IMG/VR virus record: IMGVR_UViG_3300023116_000440
Coordinates: 1 to 21,037 of that record
From: a virus
Length of the DNA stretch: 21,037 bases
Reading direction: 5' to 3' (one strand)
In this document: positions 15,701 through 20,935 of the stretch, in pieces
Layout of the letters: the number at the start of each line of letters is the position of its first letter
How positions within the stretch are numbered: the first letter of the stretch is position 1
The notes under the pieces: generated by a model
Database searches by the model: none
Told to the model about the DNA's origin: nothing
The model's input: the letters and a program-made list of their open reading frames with translations, nothing else
Made by a program: the position numbers and the translations under genes

Positions 15701-16417
15701 ATCGACAACTCGGCAAAAGTATATGTAACTATTGAGGAAGATGTAGAGATAGAAGGATCTGAAAACATGACGTTCCTACTTGTAGGAACTGGTGCTTTCG
15801 CTTCTGTAATCATCATCGGAGAGATTCTAGATGAAGGAGATTCGGATACAGATCCTATTGTCGAACTAAAACCATGTCTTGATAAACCAATAGCAGGTCA
15901 ACCCATTACTGATGATACTGGATCCATCATTAGCATTCCTGTCATCAATCAGGGTTGTCCTTACCTAGAACCACCAAGAGTTATTATCGGTGGAGCAGGG
16001 TCTGGAGCAACTGCTATTGCTTTGCTAGACAATAATAATAAAGTTAGTGAGATTAGAGTTACCCGAGTTGGTAACGGATACAAACCTAATACATCTACAG
16101 AACAAGATCTTACTTGTGTTATTGATTCCTTCACTATCTTAAATGCTGGTAGTGGATATAAAACTGCTCCACAAGTCTTGATTAATGGACAGGCAGGTTA
16201 TGCCGAAGCAGAGATCAATGAAAGAGGATTAGTTATTAGTGTAAGAATCCTCGACAGATCTTTAGAAGTTATTGGTTTACCAAGAGTCACCTTCCAAGGT
16301 GGAGGAGGATTTGGTGCCAGAGCATTACCTTCTATTGTTTGCCTAGATACTATTGATGAACTAGCCGCTAGCGGTTACGCCAAGATTGGAACCGGAAGAT
16401 ATATTGACTGCCCATGA
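12710..16417 (+). CDS. gp5: gp5-like baseplate hub protein without lysozyme domain, with Calx-beta-like repeats
   Basis: 1235 aa, about twice T4 gp5 (575). Residues 1-125 form the gp5-type OB domain: WWVGQVESF, GRYRVRIVGRH, LPWAHVMMPATSP, GSWVIGIYLDNDQQKPLIIG. There is no recognisable T4-like lysozyme domain and no VxGxxxxx needle. Instead come a helical region (about 230-430), a Cys-rich patch (449-469, CDGPKATCEKIEKVCVDC), then four Calx-beta or Ig-like units near 540-650, 694-828, 835-935 and 942-1040, each with a Y/F-x-EGx start (YSEGDTITYTI, YKEGETIVYTI). The C-terminus (about 1055-1225) has paired Gly-rich GSGY/GNGY motifs. Its stop overlaps the next start (ATGA), which carries the missing needle-like part. 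The hub role is strong; the roles of the repeats are inferred. Confidence 0.85.
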   Translation: MDPVLSTAYPVHKIGSDGLSWWVGQVESFAEGDPNGNNDLKDPKKSGRYRVRIVGRHLKDCNSTPSSDLPWAHVMMPATSPWSDGGKTGGTIGYTVGSWVIGIYLDNDQQKPLIIGSIGHTAGATLLENVENDPNPTGTCKSFTTFISPGTNPFVHAPISQEDLREDARPAAQETEGSTTLPAAGLPAIAARPGYQPSAFYALFADASETNPTGKKVCVEIANPKCGSEKNFESNLKNIIADMLKANQQSNGNIGTYYVSKANGELNNYISTGRTYINKAIRLVTSLIARLKGEIVKLIRDGIDKLVEVILYEDVDTKDVLGNVNTGPVAPDLGVEPFKPITKKQSRLKEVIDAINDVLEEVGCSMEDLTERISDYVTDLLWGFLKDAYEGAACLVDTLVSGIINQIIEFIETTLASILGPLNDLLGVLVEPVNLIGNIVSEAFDLLGISCDGPKATCEKIEKVCVDCNNGDTDDNWLDDLLDLISDGPLDNNQYICDEALVAADTPATVISFVGGIPGAVGRGDTPGEGDPVPTTKLIQYTCEDITVIEGEPAVFTIRRFGDISKSSSIKLKVVPKTATLNEDFAEDFEGSSIGFGPYQTEKNIAFRTFKDKDQKEGDEYFFIRLESRVLPADYAVNFPNGRDFRCTIEDAFTSLPFVPNPNDPDPYIPPSIVLPPDYVTPNPIPTITPSITRFNVKAERSFYLEGQSPRFIITGRNAVVGQTYNYSLNVDPEDIVDGETTGTFVVNEDQQGFVIFTLATDNDNFRVDPPGTIPVLDAEGNVQLDEEGNVIYNEEEIVTEFDDLNETLTLTVTETGDSGFTTILGEDNGEPSYFVRADANSYSEGDTITYTITTNNVDTGTLLFYTLSGDGTTVVDGDLSGSFEIVDGVAQVFVTLLTNDTIDPSRLLNFDLDVDAGVTVIISPDTTGLIPDDEEDTTPLYQVVSDKLEYKEGETIVYTISTDNVPDGTVLQWALSGAGITPEDIVGGNLYGNSVIIDNSAKVYVTIEEDVEIEGSENMTFLLVGTGAFASVIIIGEILDEGDSDTDPIVELKPCLDKPIAGQPITDDTGSIISIPVINQGCPYLEPPRVIIGGAGSGATAIALLDNNNKVSEIRVTRVGNGYKPNTSTEQDLTCVIDSFTILNAGSGYKTAPQVLINGQAGYAEAEINERGLVISVRILDRSLEVIGLPRVTFQGGGGFGARALPSIVCLDTIDELAASGYAKIGTGRYIDCP

Positions 16418-17628
16418 GCTCCCCAACAGATAGACCATTATCAGCTACAGACTACGCTAATCTAAAGATAGATCAAAATCTTTACTCACCAGAAGCTCAA
16501 GCAGCTTTTGCTGCTGCCGGACCTTTTATTACAAAGTCCGAAGTGTGGGGAGAGATGTTGATCTGCTCATACCAAGAGAAGGATGGTGCCACTGGATTTG
16601 CCATGACAAATGGTAAGTGTGCCTTCCACATTGATAGTACCAATAACTTAATCTTTTCTGCTGGATCACCTGGACAATCAGGGTGTGGTGGCAAGATGGT
16701 ATTCAATGGCGGAGATACTCTCCAAAAGACTACAGGTATTGCTATAGAAGTTACCGGTAAAGCAGACACCACAACTAAACAACAAGATGCTAATGGTGAC
16801 GTAGAAGATACAGAAAATGAAGTACCATATTCTTTGAAAGTGTATGGTGATGTAAAGATTGAAGCAATCGGGGGAGAAGTACAGATAGCCGGGGATAATG
16901 TCACCGTTAATGGTAGATCTAGTCTAAACCTAGTAAGTGGTAAAGATATTACTCTTCAAGCAGGTAAGAATGGAGGTAAGATCAACCTATACGGCGGCGA
17001 GATCTACATGGACGCTGCTTTCCTCAAGAAAAAGATTAGTGGTGGCGAATACACTGACGGGGCTGGTGAAGTAAAGACAGATCAATATAAACCAGGAAGC
17101 ACAAACACTATTACATCTACCGGTAGTCTCACCCATAATATCACAGGAGACTATGAACTTGGTGTTCTTGGAGACTACAGATTAGGAGTAACAAAAAACT
17201 ATGCTTTAGATGTTACTTTAGATGCTGCTACTACAGTTAAAAAGAGTATGTCTACCTTAGTGTTTGGTAGATCTAAGCTAGAAGTACAAGGATTAGCTAT
17301 TGATAAAGGAGCTCCTACTGGTCCCAACTACGAACTTGCTATCGGACCCAATAAAGGTGCCTCGGAAGAGTTACCAGCATTTCAGGTAAAATCTCAAGGT
17401 TCTATTGGAATGGAGTCTACTATTGGTGGATTCAAGTTAACTAGTGGTGCTAAAGCATTATCAGAACTCTCGTTCAATGAAACTGAAGGTGAGTTTAGGG
17501 TGGGTCCTAAACTAGGATCCCTTAAGCTAGGACCGGAGTCAGCATCCTTAAGTTACCTTGAGGTAGCAAAACTTAACCTAACCGCAGCGGCAACCGAGCT
17601 AAAAGGTACACTGATTTTCCTAAACTGA
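16414..17628 (+). CDS. Needle-like tail protein with gp5-type octad repeats
   Basis: 404 aa. The N-terminal part (1-130) is globular, with SEVWGEMLICSYQEKDGATG and a Gly-rich SPGQSGCGGKMVFNGGD. Residues about 142-195 fall into units of eight with VxG-like phasing (VYGDVKIE, AIGGEVQI, AGDNVTVN, SGKDITLQ), the pattern of the triple-stranded beta-helix at the C-terminus of T4 gp5. A second repeat set occurs at about 240-270 (GDYELGVLGDYRLGV). This suggests the membrane-puncturing needle is encoded apart from gp5 here. It overlaps gp5 by four bases (ATGA), so equal, coupled synthesis is likely. It could instead be another structural protein with a beta-helix fold. Confidence 0.75.
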   Translation: MSSPTDRPLSATDYANLKIDQNLYSPEAQAAFAAAGPFITKSEVWGEMLICSYQEKDGATGFAMTNGKCAFHIDSTNNLIFSAGSPGQSGCGGKMVFNGGDTLQKTTGIAIEVTGKADTTTKQQDANGDVEDTENEVPYSLKVYGDVKIEAIGGEVQIAGDNVTVNGRSSLNLVSGKDITLQAGKNGGKINLYGGEIYMDAAFLKKKISGGEYTDGAGEVKTDQYKPGSTNTITSTGSLTHNITGDYELGVLGDYRLGVTKNYALDVTLDAATTVKKSMSTLVFGRSKLEVQGLAIDKGAPTGPNYELAIGPNKGASEELPAFQVKSQGSIGMESTIGGFKLTSGAKALSELSFNETEGEFRVGPKLGSLKLGPESASLSYLEVAKLNLTAAATELKGTLIFLN

Positions 17629-17675
17629 TTCCATGAATTCGGGAAAAAATTTCCCGGTATAAAAACGCCAAAAAA
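17626..17675 (+). repeat. Noncoding palindromic element, copy 2
   Basis: This reads TGATTCCATGAATTCGGG, then hairpin arms CGGGAAA (17640-17646) and TTTCCCG (17650-17656) around AAA, then A-runs with CGCC. It begins over the stop codon of the needle-like gene and closely resembles the element at 8914-8963. The arms differ between copies but pairing is kept. No T-run follows, so intrinsic termination is doubtful. Confidence 0.6.
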
Positions 17676-17682
17676 GTCGAGC

Positions 17683-17711
17683 TTGACAGATCCTGAGAAA
17701 CCCAGTAGAAT
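17683..17711 (+). promoter_or_regulatory. sigma70-type promoter for the small-gene cluster
   Basis: Perfect TTGACA (17683-17688), 17-base spacer, then TAGAAT (17706-17711). The start should fall near 17718, about 43 bases before the gene at 17761. Host-polymerase type, so early expression is expected after the late tail genes. Confidence 0.8.
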
Positions 17712-17760
17712 AACTCTGTCCAAGGTTAAGCAACATGTCCCTTAGAGGCTTTTAAAGATC

Positions 17761-17970
17761 ATGACTCAATACAAACCATATACTCCAGATTGGCACAGGA
17801 GACGTAGACTCACTGAAGTCTTATCCGACTATTTTGAGGATGGTGTAGATCCTGCTGATATTGCCAGTGAAGTGGTAGATATCCTTAAGGAGGAGATTGA
17901 GTATTATTCAGGAAAAGTCGAAAGAATGGAAGAAATGCTTAAGCATCTACATTCAATATCTAAATACTAG
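17761..17970 (+). CDS. Small conserved phage protein, unknown function
   Basis: 69 aa, not recognised functionally. The N-terminus is basic (YKPYTPDWHRRRRLTEV), followed by an acidic helical part and a predicted coiled-coil tail (ILKEEIEYYSGKVERMEEML). I have the impression that such 'YTPDWHRRR' proteins are common in T4-like cyanophages, but this is not checked. It is the first gene after a strong sigma70 promoter, with a 43-base leader that contains a possible six-codon reading frame (17735-17755). No membrane segment or signal peptide is seen. Confidence 0.7.
   Translation: MTQYKPYTPDWHRRRRLTEVLSDYFEDGVDPADIASEVVDILKEEIEYYSGKVERMEEMLKHLHSISKY
17959..17966 (+). promoter_or_regulatory. Possible late-type promoter box
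   Basis: TCTAAATA, the same octamer as at 3896-3903, ends 20 bases before the ATG at 17987. One mismatch to NATAAATA. It overlaps the last codons of the previous gene, so chance is possible. Confidence 0.3.
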
Positions 17971-17986
17971 GAATAGGGGTTAAAAT

Positions 17987-18304
17987 ATGCTTTCTACACA
18001 ATATCGTCTTAGATTAGAAGCTATTTGTAAAAAAATCTCCAATGGTGAAGCAGTTGATTTATCCGAAATGATTTGGGCAGAGAAACTTGCTAAATCACAT
18101 ACTACTGCCCGTGACTGGTTAAACAAGGCAAGGAGAGTAGCAGCCAATCCTGATATGGTTGATGGAGGTTTAGATGATTTTATGAATAAGATGGGATTAG
18201 GAGATCCTGACCCATCTAACCATCGTGGTGGATTTAAATCAGCTGATGAGATCGTAGATTGGTTCAAGCAAGATAAACCTGATGATTGGAGGCAACGTGA
18301 CTAA
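17987..18304 (+). CDS. Conserved phage protein, unknown function
   Basis: 105 aa with a clear ribosome binding site (AGGGG, 17975-17979, seven bases before the ATG). The N-terminal half is helical and charged (YRLRLEAICKKISNGEAVDL, EMIWAEKLAKSH), with a possible helix-turn-helix-like TTARDWLNKARRVA. The C-terminal half is rich in Gly, Asp and Pro (GLGDPDPSNHRGG) and ends EIVDWFKQDKPDDWRQRD. No enzyme motif is seen. It overlaps the glutaredoxin start (GTG at 18297) by eight bases and so belongs to the same operon. Confidence 0.75.
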   Translation: MLSTQYRLRLEAICKKISNGEAVDLSEMIWAEKLAKSHTTARDWLNKARRVAANPDMVDGGLDDFMNKMGLGDPDPSNHRGGFKSADEIVDWFKQDKPDDWRQRD

Positions 18305-18539
18305 AACAGCAGTTATCTATTCAAATGGTAGTCAGGAGTGTGAGCGTATGTCAGCACTTTTGAAAGCATTAGGTGGGGAATATCATGAATACATATTAGG
18401 TAAGCACTTTACAAATAAAGCATTTTATGATGAATTTGGTAAAGAAGCAACATTTCCTCAAGTTGCTTATGGCAACCAACATATTGGAAGCATGAAAGAA
18501 GCTTTACAGTATTTCAAAGAAACGGGGCTATTCAAATGA
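18297..18539 (+). CDS. Glutaredoxin-like protein
   Basis: Small thioredoxin-fold protein of the glutaredoxin type. Cyanophages often carry these, probably to reduce ribonucleotide reductase or other proteins. I choose GTG at 18297 because GGAGG (18288-18292) sits four bases before it; ATG 18282 would add five residues. Strand-loop-helix: TKTAVIYSNGSQECERMSAL, with the sole cysteine at residue 15. By eye this cysteine lines up with the second, not the first, cysteine of the classic CPYC site, so the chemistry may be unusual. The cis-proline motif TFPQV and the final helix (IGSMKEALQYF) fit the fold. About 80 aa, normal for phage glutaredoxins. Confidence 0.82.
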   Translation: MTKTAVIYSNGSQECERMSALLKALGGEYHEYILGKHFTNKAFYDEFGKEATFPQVAYGNQHIGSMKEALQYFKETGLFK

Positions 18540-18745
18540 GACCTATTATCCTTATTGGATGCTTCACACCATTAGCATTGATTTGGATTATTATGAAACT
18601 AAGTGTGTGGATTGCCGCTGTTACCGACGAGCAAACCTATGTCCGAGCAGAATCACGAAAACCACACGGACCTTATGTGGCAAACCCATATGAGGACGTT
18701 GATGAAGAGGAAGAGGAGTATGGAGACCGCACAGATTATCGATAA
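18536..18745 (+). CDS. Small membrane protein with acidic tail, unknown function
   Basis: 69 aa. One hydrophobic segment covers about residues 3-30 (IILIGCFTPLALIWIIMKL), followed by a hydrophilic part and an acidic run (DVDEEEEEYGD). A single-pass inner-membrane protein with the tail in the cytoplasm is plausible from the charge pattern. It overlaps the glutaredoxin stop by four bases (ATGA) and the next gene by 26 bases. No family recognised. Confidence 0.7.
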   Translation: MRPIILIGCFTPLALIWIIMKLSVWIAAVTDEQTYVRAESRKPHGPYVANPYEDVDEEEEEYGDRTDYR

Positions 18746-18866
18746 AGCGATTAAAGAGTATTATGAAGAGAAAGGTCTTCCAGTTCCTCAATGGAAAATG
18801 AAAAAAAATCCACAATGGTGGATAGATTACCTAATAGAACTTAATATTGATCCAAATAATCCATGA
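18720..18866 (+). CDS. Small basic protein, unknown function
   Basis: 48 aa from ATG 18720, starting METAQIIDKAIKEYYEEKGL and ending LIELNIDPNNP. I prefer this start because GAGGAG lies just upstream (18712-18717) and because the longer frame from 18603 would run through the preceding gene with low-complexity, unlikely sequence. The body is a helix, then a Lys/Trp-rich QWKMKKNPQWWIDYL. It overlaps the membrane protein by 26 bases in another frame and the oxygenase by four bases (ATGA). No family recognised. Confidence 0.65.
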   Translation: METAQIIDKAIKEYYEEKGLPVPQWKMKKNPQWWIDYLIELNIDPNNP

Positions 18867-19486
18867 CTTTAGAATATGATCCTGATGACTTGAATGTATT
18901 TGATAACTTTTTGTCGGATATTGATTGGGAAAGAGTTAAGGTTGCTTTTCTTGACCCAGACAAACCAATACAGTTTCATGTTAAATGGATGTTGGCGGAG
19001 ATTATTATTGCAGATAAAGATTCTAGACAATCTAACCTACAGTTAACTAATACGTCTTTTATCGATTTACATTTTCCGAAAAAAGATCCTGGTATAGTCG
19101 ATCCCATATCTTTTAAGTATTTGACTCCGATATTGGCAAAGATTAGACCGTACAAGTTATGGAGGATAAAATCCAACATTACATTCCTAAATACAACAGC
19201 TTTAGACTCTCTTAATGAACGTTATTGGCATATCGACGTAGATAATGCTATAATCCATAAAGGCATGACAGCCATATATTACATGACTACATGTGATGGC
19301 GGCACTGCCTTTTTAGCAAACGACCGTCGTGAGGCTTTTACGATAGATAGTGTGGCAAATAGGTTGGTAGTTTTTCCAAATCATTGGAAACATTCTGTTG
19401 TTAAACAAACAGACGCTACTTATAGATGTGTCGTAAATCTTAACTGGGTTGATAAAGTAAAAGAACAAAGGTACTTAAATGACTGA
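18863..19486 (+). CDS. 2OG-Fe(II) oxygenase
   Basis: 207 aa, non-heme iron enzyme of the prolyl 4-hydroxylase-like type that uses 2-oxoglutarate and oxygen to hydroxylate a substrate. The iron ligands are visible as H123 and D125 in YWHIDVDN and H177 in NHWKHSVV; R188 in TYRCVVNLNW is placed to bind 2-oxoglutarate. The region between (AIYYMTTCDGGTAF, NRLVVFPNHWKH) has the standard jelly-roll pattern. Such genes are frequent in marine T4-like cyanophages; their substrates are unknown. It may act on a phage or host protein or on a small molecule. It sits in an operon with glutaredoxin and overlaps both neighbours. Confidence 0.9.
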   Translation: MTLEYDPDDLNVFDNFLSDIDWERVKVAFLDPDKPIQFHVKWMLAEIIIADKDSRQSNLQLTNTSFIDLHFPKKDPGIVDPISFKYLTPILAKIRPYKLWRIKSNITFLNTTALDSLNERYWHIDVDNAIIHKGMTAIYYMTTCDGGTAFLANDRREAFTIDSVANRLVVFPNHWKHSVVKQTDATYRCVVNLNWVDKVKEQRYLND

Positions 19487-19661
19487 AAAAGAAACAAAAC
19501 TCAAAGATGCTTTCAACCTATTTTACGAAAGCGTCTTGAAACCAGACCCCGAGCTTCGTCAGTGTGCTCATGAGCAGGAGTGCTATTATGAACTGATGGG
19601 ATGGAGGGCAAAGATCATTGAGTACCTGGACACCGTTCGGAACCAAGAGACATTTCTCTAA
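19479..19661 (+). CDS. Small helical protein, unknown function
   Basis: 60 aa, starting MTEKETKLKDAFNLFYESVL and ending EYLDTVRNQETFL. It has two cysteines close together (QCAHEQECYY) and looks all-helical. It overlaps the oxygenase by eight bases. It ends 13 bases before the -35 box of the next promoter, so it is the last gene of its cluster. No family recognised. Confidence 0.65.
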   Translation: MTEKETKLKDAFNLFYESVLKPDPELRQCAHEQECYYELMGWRAKIIEYLDTVRNQETFL

Positions 19662-19674
19662 GTGGCACACCTCC

Positions 19675-19703
19675 TTGACGACCCCCTTCAGGCGTGGTAT
19701 GAT
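19675..19703 (+). promoter_or_regulatory. sigma70-type promoter for the three-gene acidic operon
   Basis: TTGACG (19675-19680), 17-base spacer, TATGAT (19698-19703). The start should fall near 19710, followed by an AAGGG ribosome binding site (19716-19720) and ATG 19727. A good host-type early promoter. Confidence 0.8.
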
Positions 19704-19726
19704 ATGTGGGTAATCAAGGGAACACC

Positions 19727-19921
19727 ATGAAACAAACCGAAGTAGCAGGCGTTGTCATTGACATTTGTAGTCGCTCATTTCTTTTGATTTCTGATGAGGG
19801 TGATGCCAAGCACATCCAAGCAGACACTCCAGATGAGTTTATTGCTATTCTAGCAGCTATCGACAACAAAATGCCTGAAGAACAAATTGAGTATGCTGAA
19901 CTTGCCCTTACTACTGATTAA
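19727..19921 (+). CDS. Small acidic protein, unknown function
   Basis: 64 aa from ATG 19727. I choose this over the GTG at 19706 because AAGGG lies six bases before it and because 19706 would be upstream of the expected transcript start. The sequence MKQTEVAGVVIDICSRSFLL is strand-like, then SDEGDAKHIQADTPDEFIAI forms a turn and helix, ending in an acidic tail. It looks like a small compact alpha/beta domain. Its stop overlaps the next start (TAATG). First gene of a promoter-led trio; no family recognised. Confidence 0.7.
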   Translation: MKQTEVAGVVIDICSRSFLLISDEGDAKHIQADTPDEFIAILAAIDNKMPEEQIEYAELALTTD

Positions 19922-20109
19922 TGGAAGTATTTACTGTTGAAGAATATTCGGAACGTTTTGACGAACTGACAAAACGAGTTGAAGAAGGCGAAATCATTGG
20001 TATTGTTACAGAAGATGGCAAAGCAGCAGTAATGGTGCCTGCTGAACTGTATAATGATACCGTAGACTTCATTGACCTCCATACAAAAGAAAACAACGAA
20101 GCACCCTAA
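19921..20109 (+). CDS. Phd/YefM-type antitoxin-like protein
   Basis: 62 aa. The first 45 residues follow the Phd/YefM antitoxin pattern: FTVEEYSERFDELTKRVEEG, then EIIGIVTEDGKAAVMVPAEL. In this family the N-terminal strand-helix-strand unit binds DNA as a dimer and the C-terminal tail wraps the toxin. Here the tail (residues 46-62) is short (DTVDFIDLHTKENNEAP). No partner of the RelE, Doc, YoeB or PIN kind is visible next to it; both neighbours are acidic. It may act as an orphan antitoxin against a host toxin, or only as a repressor of its own operon. Overlaps both neighbours by one base (TAATG). Confidence 0.65.
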   Translation: MEVFTVEEYSERFDELTKRVEEGEIIGIVTEDGKAAVMVPAELYNDTVDFIDLHTKENNEAP

Positions 20110-20390
20110 TGGACGATCTTAAAATTTACTGTCATACTCAAGAAGACCAATCACTTATGTTTGACTTCTTGTTTGAAGAATACCAAAATGACATCAAGTA
20201 TTGTACTTGGGAACCTGATGGTGATGATGAAAACCCCGGTACATGGGGTATGTTTATTGATGACTTTCCCTATCCAGAGCTTTGGGACAAGGTAGTAGCA
20301 TTCCTTGAGTCTGAAGATTCCTGGGCACTAGAGGAAGAAGTAGAGATGGCATTAGGTCACGGCGATGTTTGCTATCCCCCGCTCCTTTAG
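20109..20390 (+). CDS. Very acidic small protein, unknown function
   Basis: 93 aa with about 25 Asp/Glu against three Lys and no Arg. The sequence is aromatic-rich: MFDFLFEEYQNDIKYCTWEP, then a DGDDENPGTWGMFIDDFPYP segment, then helices (VVAFLESEDSWALEEEVEMA). The net charge recalls DNA-mimic proteins such as phage Ocr, but no sequence likeness is claimed. It starts in a TAATG overlap with the antitoxin-like gene, so both are made together. A late promoter box follows 11 bases after its stop. No terminator is seen. Confidence 0.7.
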   Translation: MDDLKIYCHTQEDQSLMFDFLFEEYQNDIKYCTWEPDGDDENPGTWGMFIDDFPYPELWDKVVAFLESEDSWALEEEVEMALGHGDVCYPPLL

Positions 20391-20401
20391 CAATCTGGTG
20401 T

Positions 20402-20409
20402 TATAAATA
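20402..20409 (+). promoter_or_regulatory. Consensus T4-type late promoter
   Basis: TATAAATA, the exact T4 late consensus. It ends only five bases before ATG 20415, which argues for the downstream ATG 20433 as the HNH start. The same transcript would run into the tRNA genes. Confidence 0.7.
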
Positions 20410-20432
20410 GGTGTATGTATCTATTCATAACC

Positions 20433-20852
20433 ATGATTACTTGTAAGTCTTGTGGTAAAGAAGTTCCACAAAGTCCCCGTAAAGGTGGGCGAGCAAAACT
20501 CTATTGTAACGAAAGTTGCCGTAACAAATGGCGTTATGAAAATGACCCATCTGTAGCAAATAGAAACACTTACACAGAGCAAAAATCAAGAGGTTATTCT
20601 AACAAATGGAAAGCACTTGAATACAAAGGTGGCAAGTGTCAAACCTGTGGAGAAAGTAGACCAGCAACTCTATGTTTTCATCATAGAGACCCATCCCAAA
20701 AAGAGTTAAAACTTGATGGGAGAAGTTTTGCTAATCGCAAATGGGATACAATCAAAGCAGAGGTTGATAAATGTGACCTTCTTTGCCACAACTGCCATCA
20801 TGTGCTACACTATGGAGGTAGTTGGGAAGAGTTCCTAAACGAGCAGGTTTAG
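20433..20852 (+). CDS. HNH endonuclease with N-terminal zinc finger
   Basis: 139 aa from ATG 20433; ATG 20415 would add six residues but lies at the expected transcript start. The N-terminus is a zinc-binding unit (C4, C7, C25, C29: MITCKSCGK, YCNESCRNKW). A linker leads to an HNH domain with C69-x2-C72 (CQTCGES), H83-H84 (CFHHRDP) and LLCHNCHHVLHY (C118, N120, C121, H122, H123). This is a homing-type DNA endonuclease often found beside phage tRNA genes. Its last ten bases, including the stop, form the 5' acceptor strand and U8 of the tRNA gene that follows. Target site unknown. Confidence 0.85.
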   Translation: MITCKSCGKEVPQSPRKGGRAKLYCNESCRNKWRYENDPSVANRNTYTEQKSRGYSNKWKALEYKGGKCQTCGESRPATLCFHHRDPSQKELKLDGRSFANRKWDTIKAEVDKCDLLCHNCHHVLHYGGSWEEFLNEQV

Positions 20853-20915
20853 CTCTCTGGTGAAAGCACTGTCCTCATAAGACAAGATAGGTGGGTTCGA
20901 TCCCCTCAACCTGCA
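20843..20915 (+). tRNA. tRNA with CAU anticodon (Met, or Ile after modification)
   Basis: 73 bases with a perfect 7-bp acceptor stem (GCAGGTT/AACCTGC) and A73. The anticodon loop is CTCATAA, giving CAU. The T-loop is TTCGATC and the D-loop holds GG. Weak points are mismatches at 27:43 (C-A), 50:64 (U-U) and 13:22 (C-A), and U instead of A at 14. CCA is not encoded. It overlaps the end of the HNH gene by ten bases. Most likely functional, but a decayed copy is possible. Confidence 0.75.
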
Positions 20916-20935
20916 CTCCCCTCAAGGAGCACCTA

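Noticed and set aside
17640-17656. Hairpin after the needle-like gene as an intrinsic terminator
   Set aside because: The 7-bp stem is perfect but A-runs rather than T-runs follow, so the standard terminator form is not met. Listed as a repeat element instead.
18603-18719. Upstream extension of the small gene ending at 18866
   Set aside because: The added 39 residues lie wholly over the membrane-protein gene in another frame, and GAGGAG before ATG 18720 supports the shorter form.
19706-19726. GTG start for the first gene of the acidic operon
   Set aside because: It lies within three bases of the -10 box, upstream of the expected transcript start, while ATG 19727 has an AAGGG site at proper distance.
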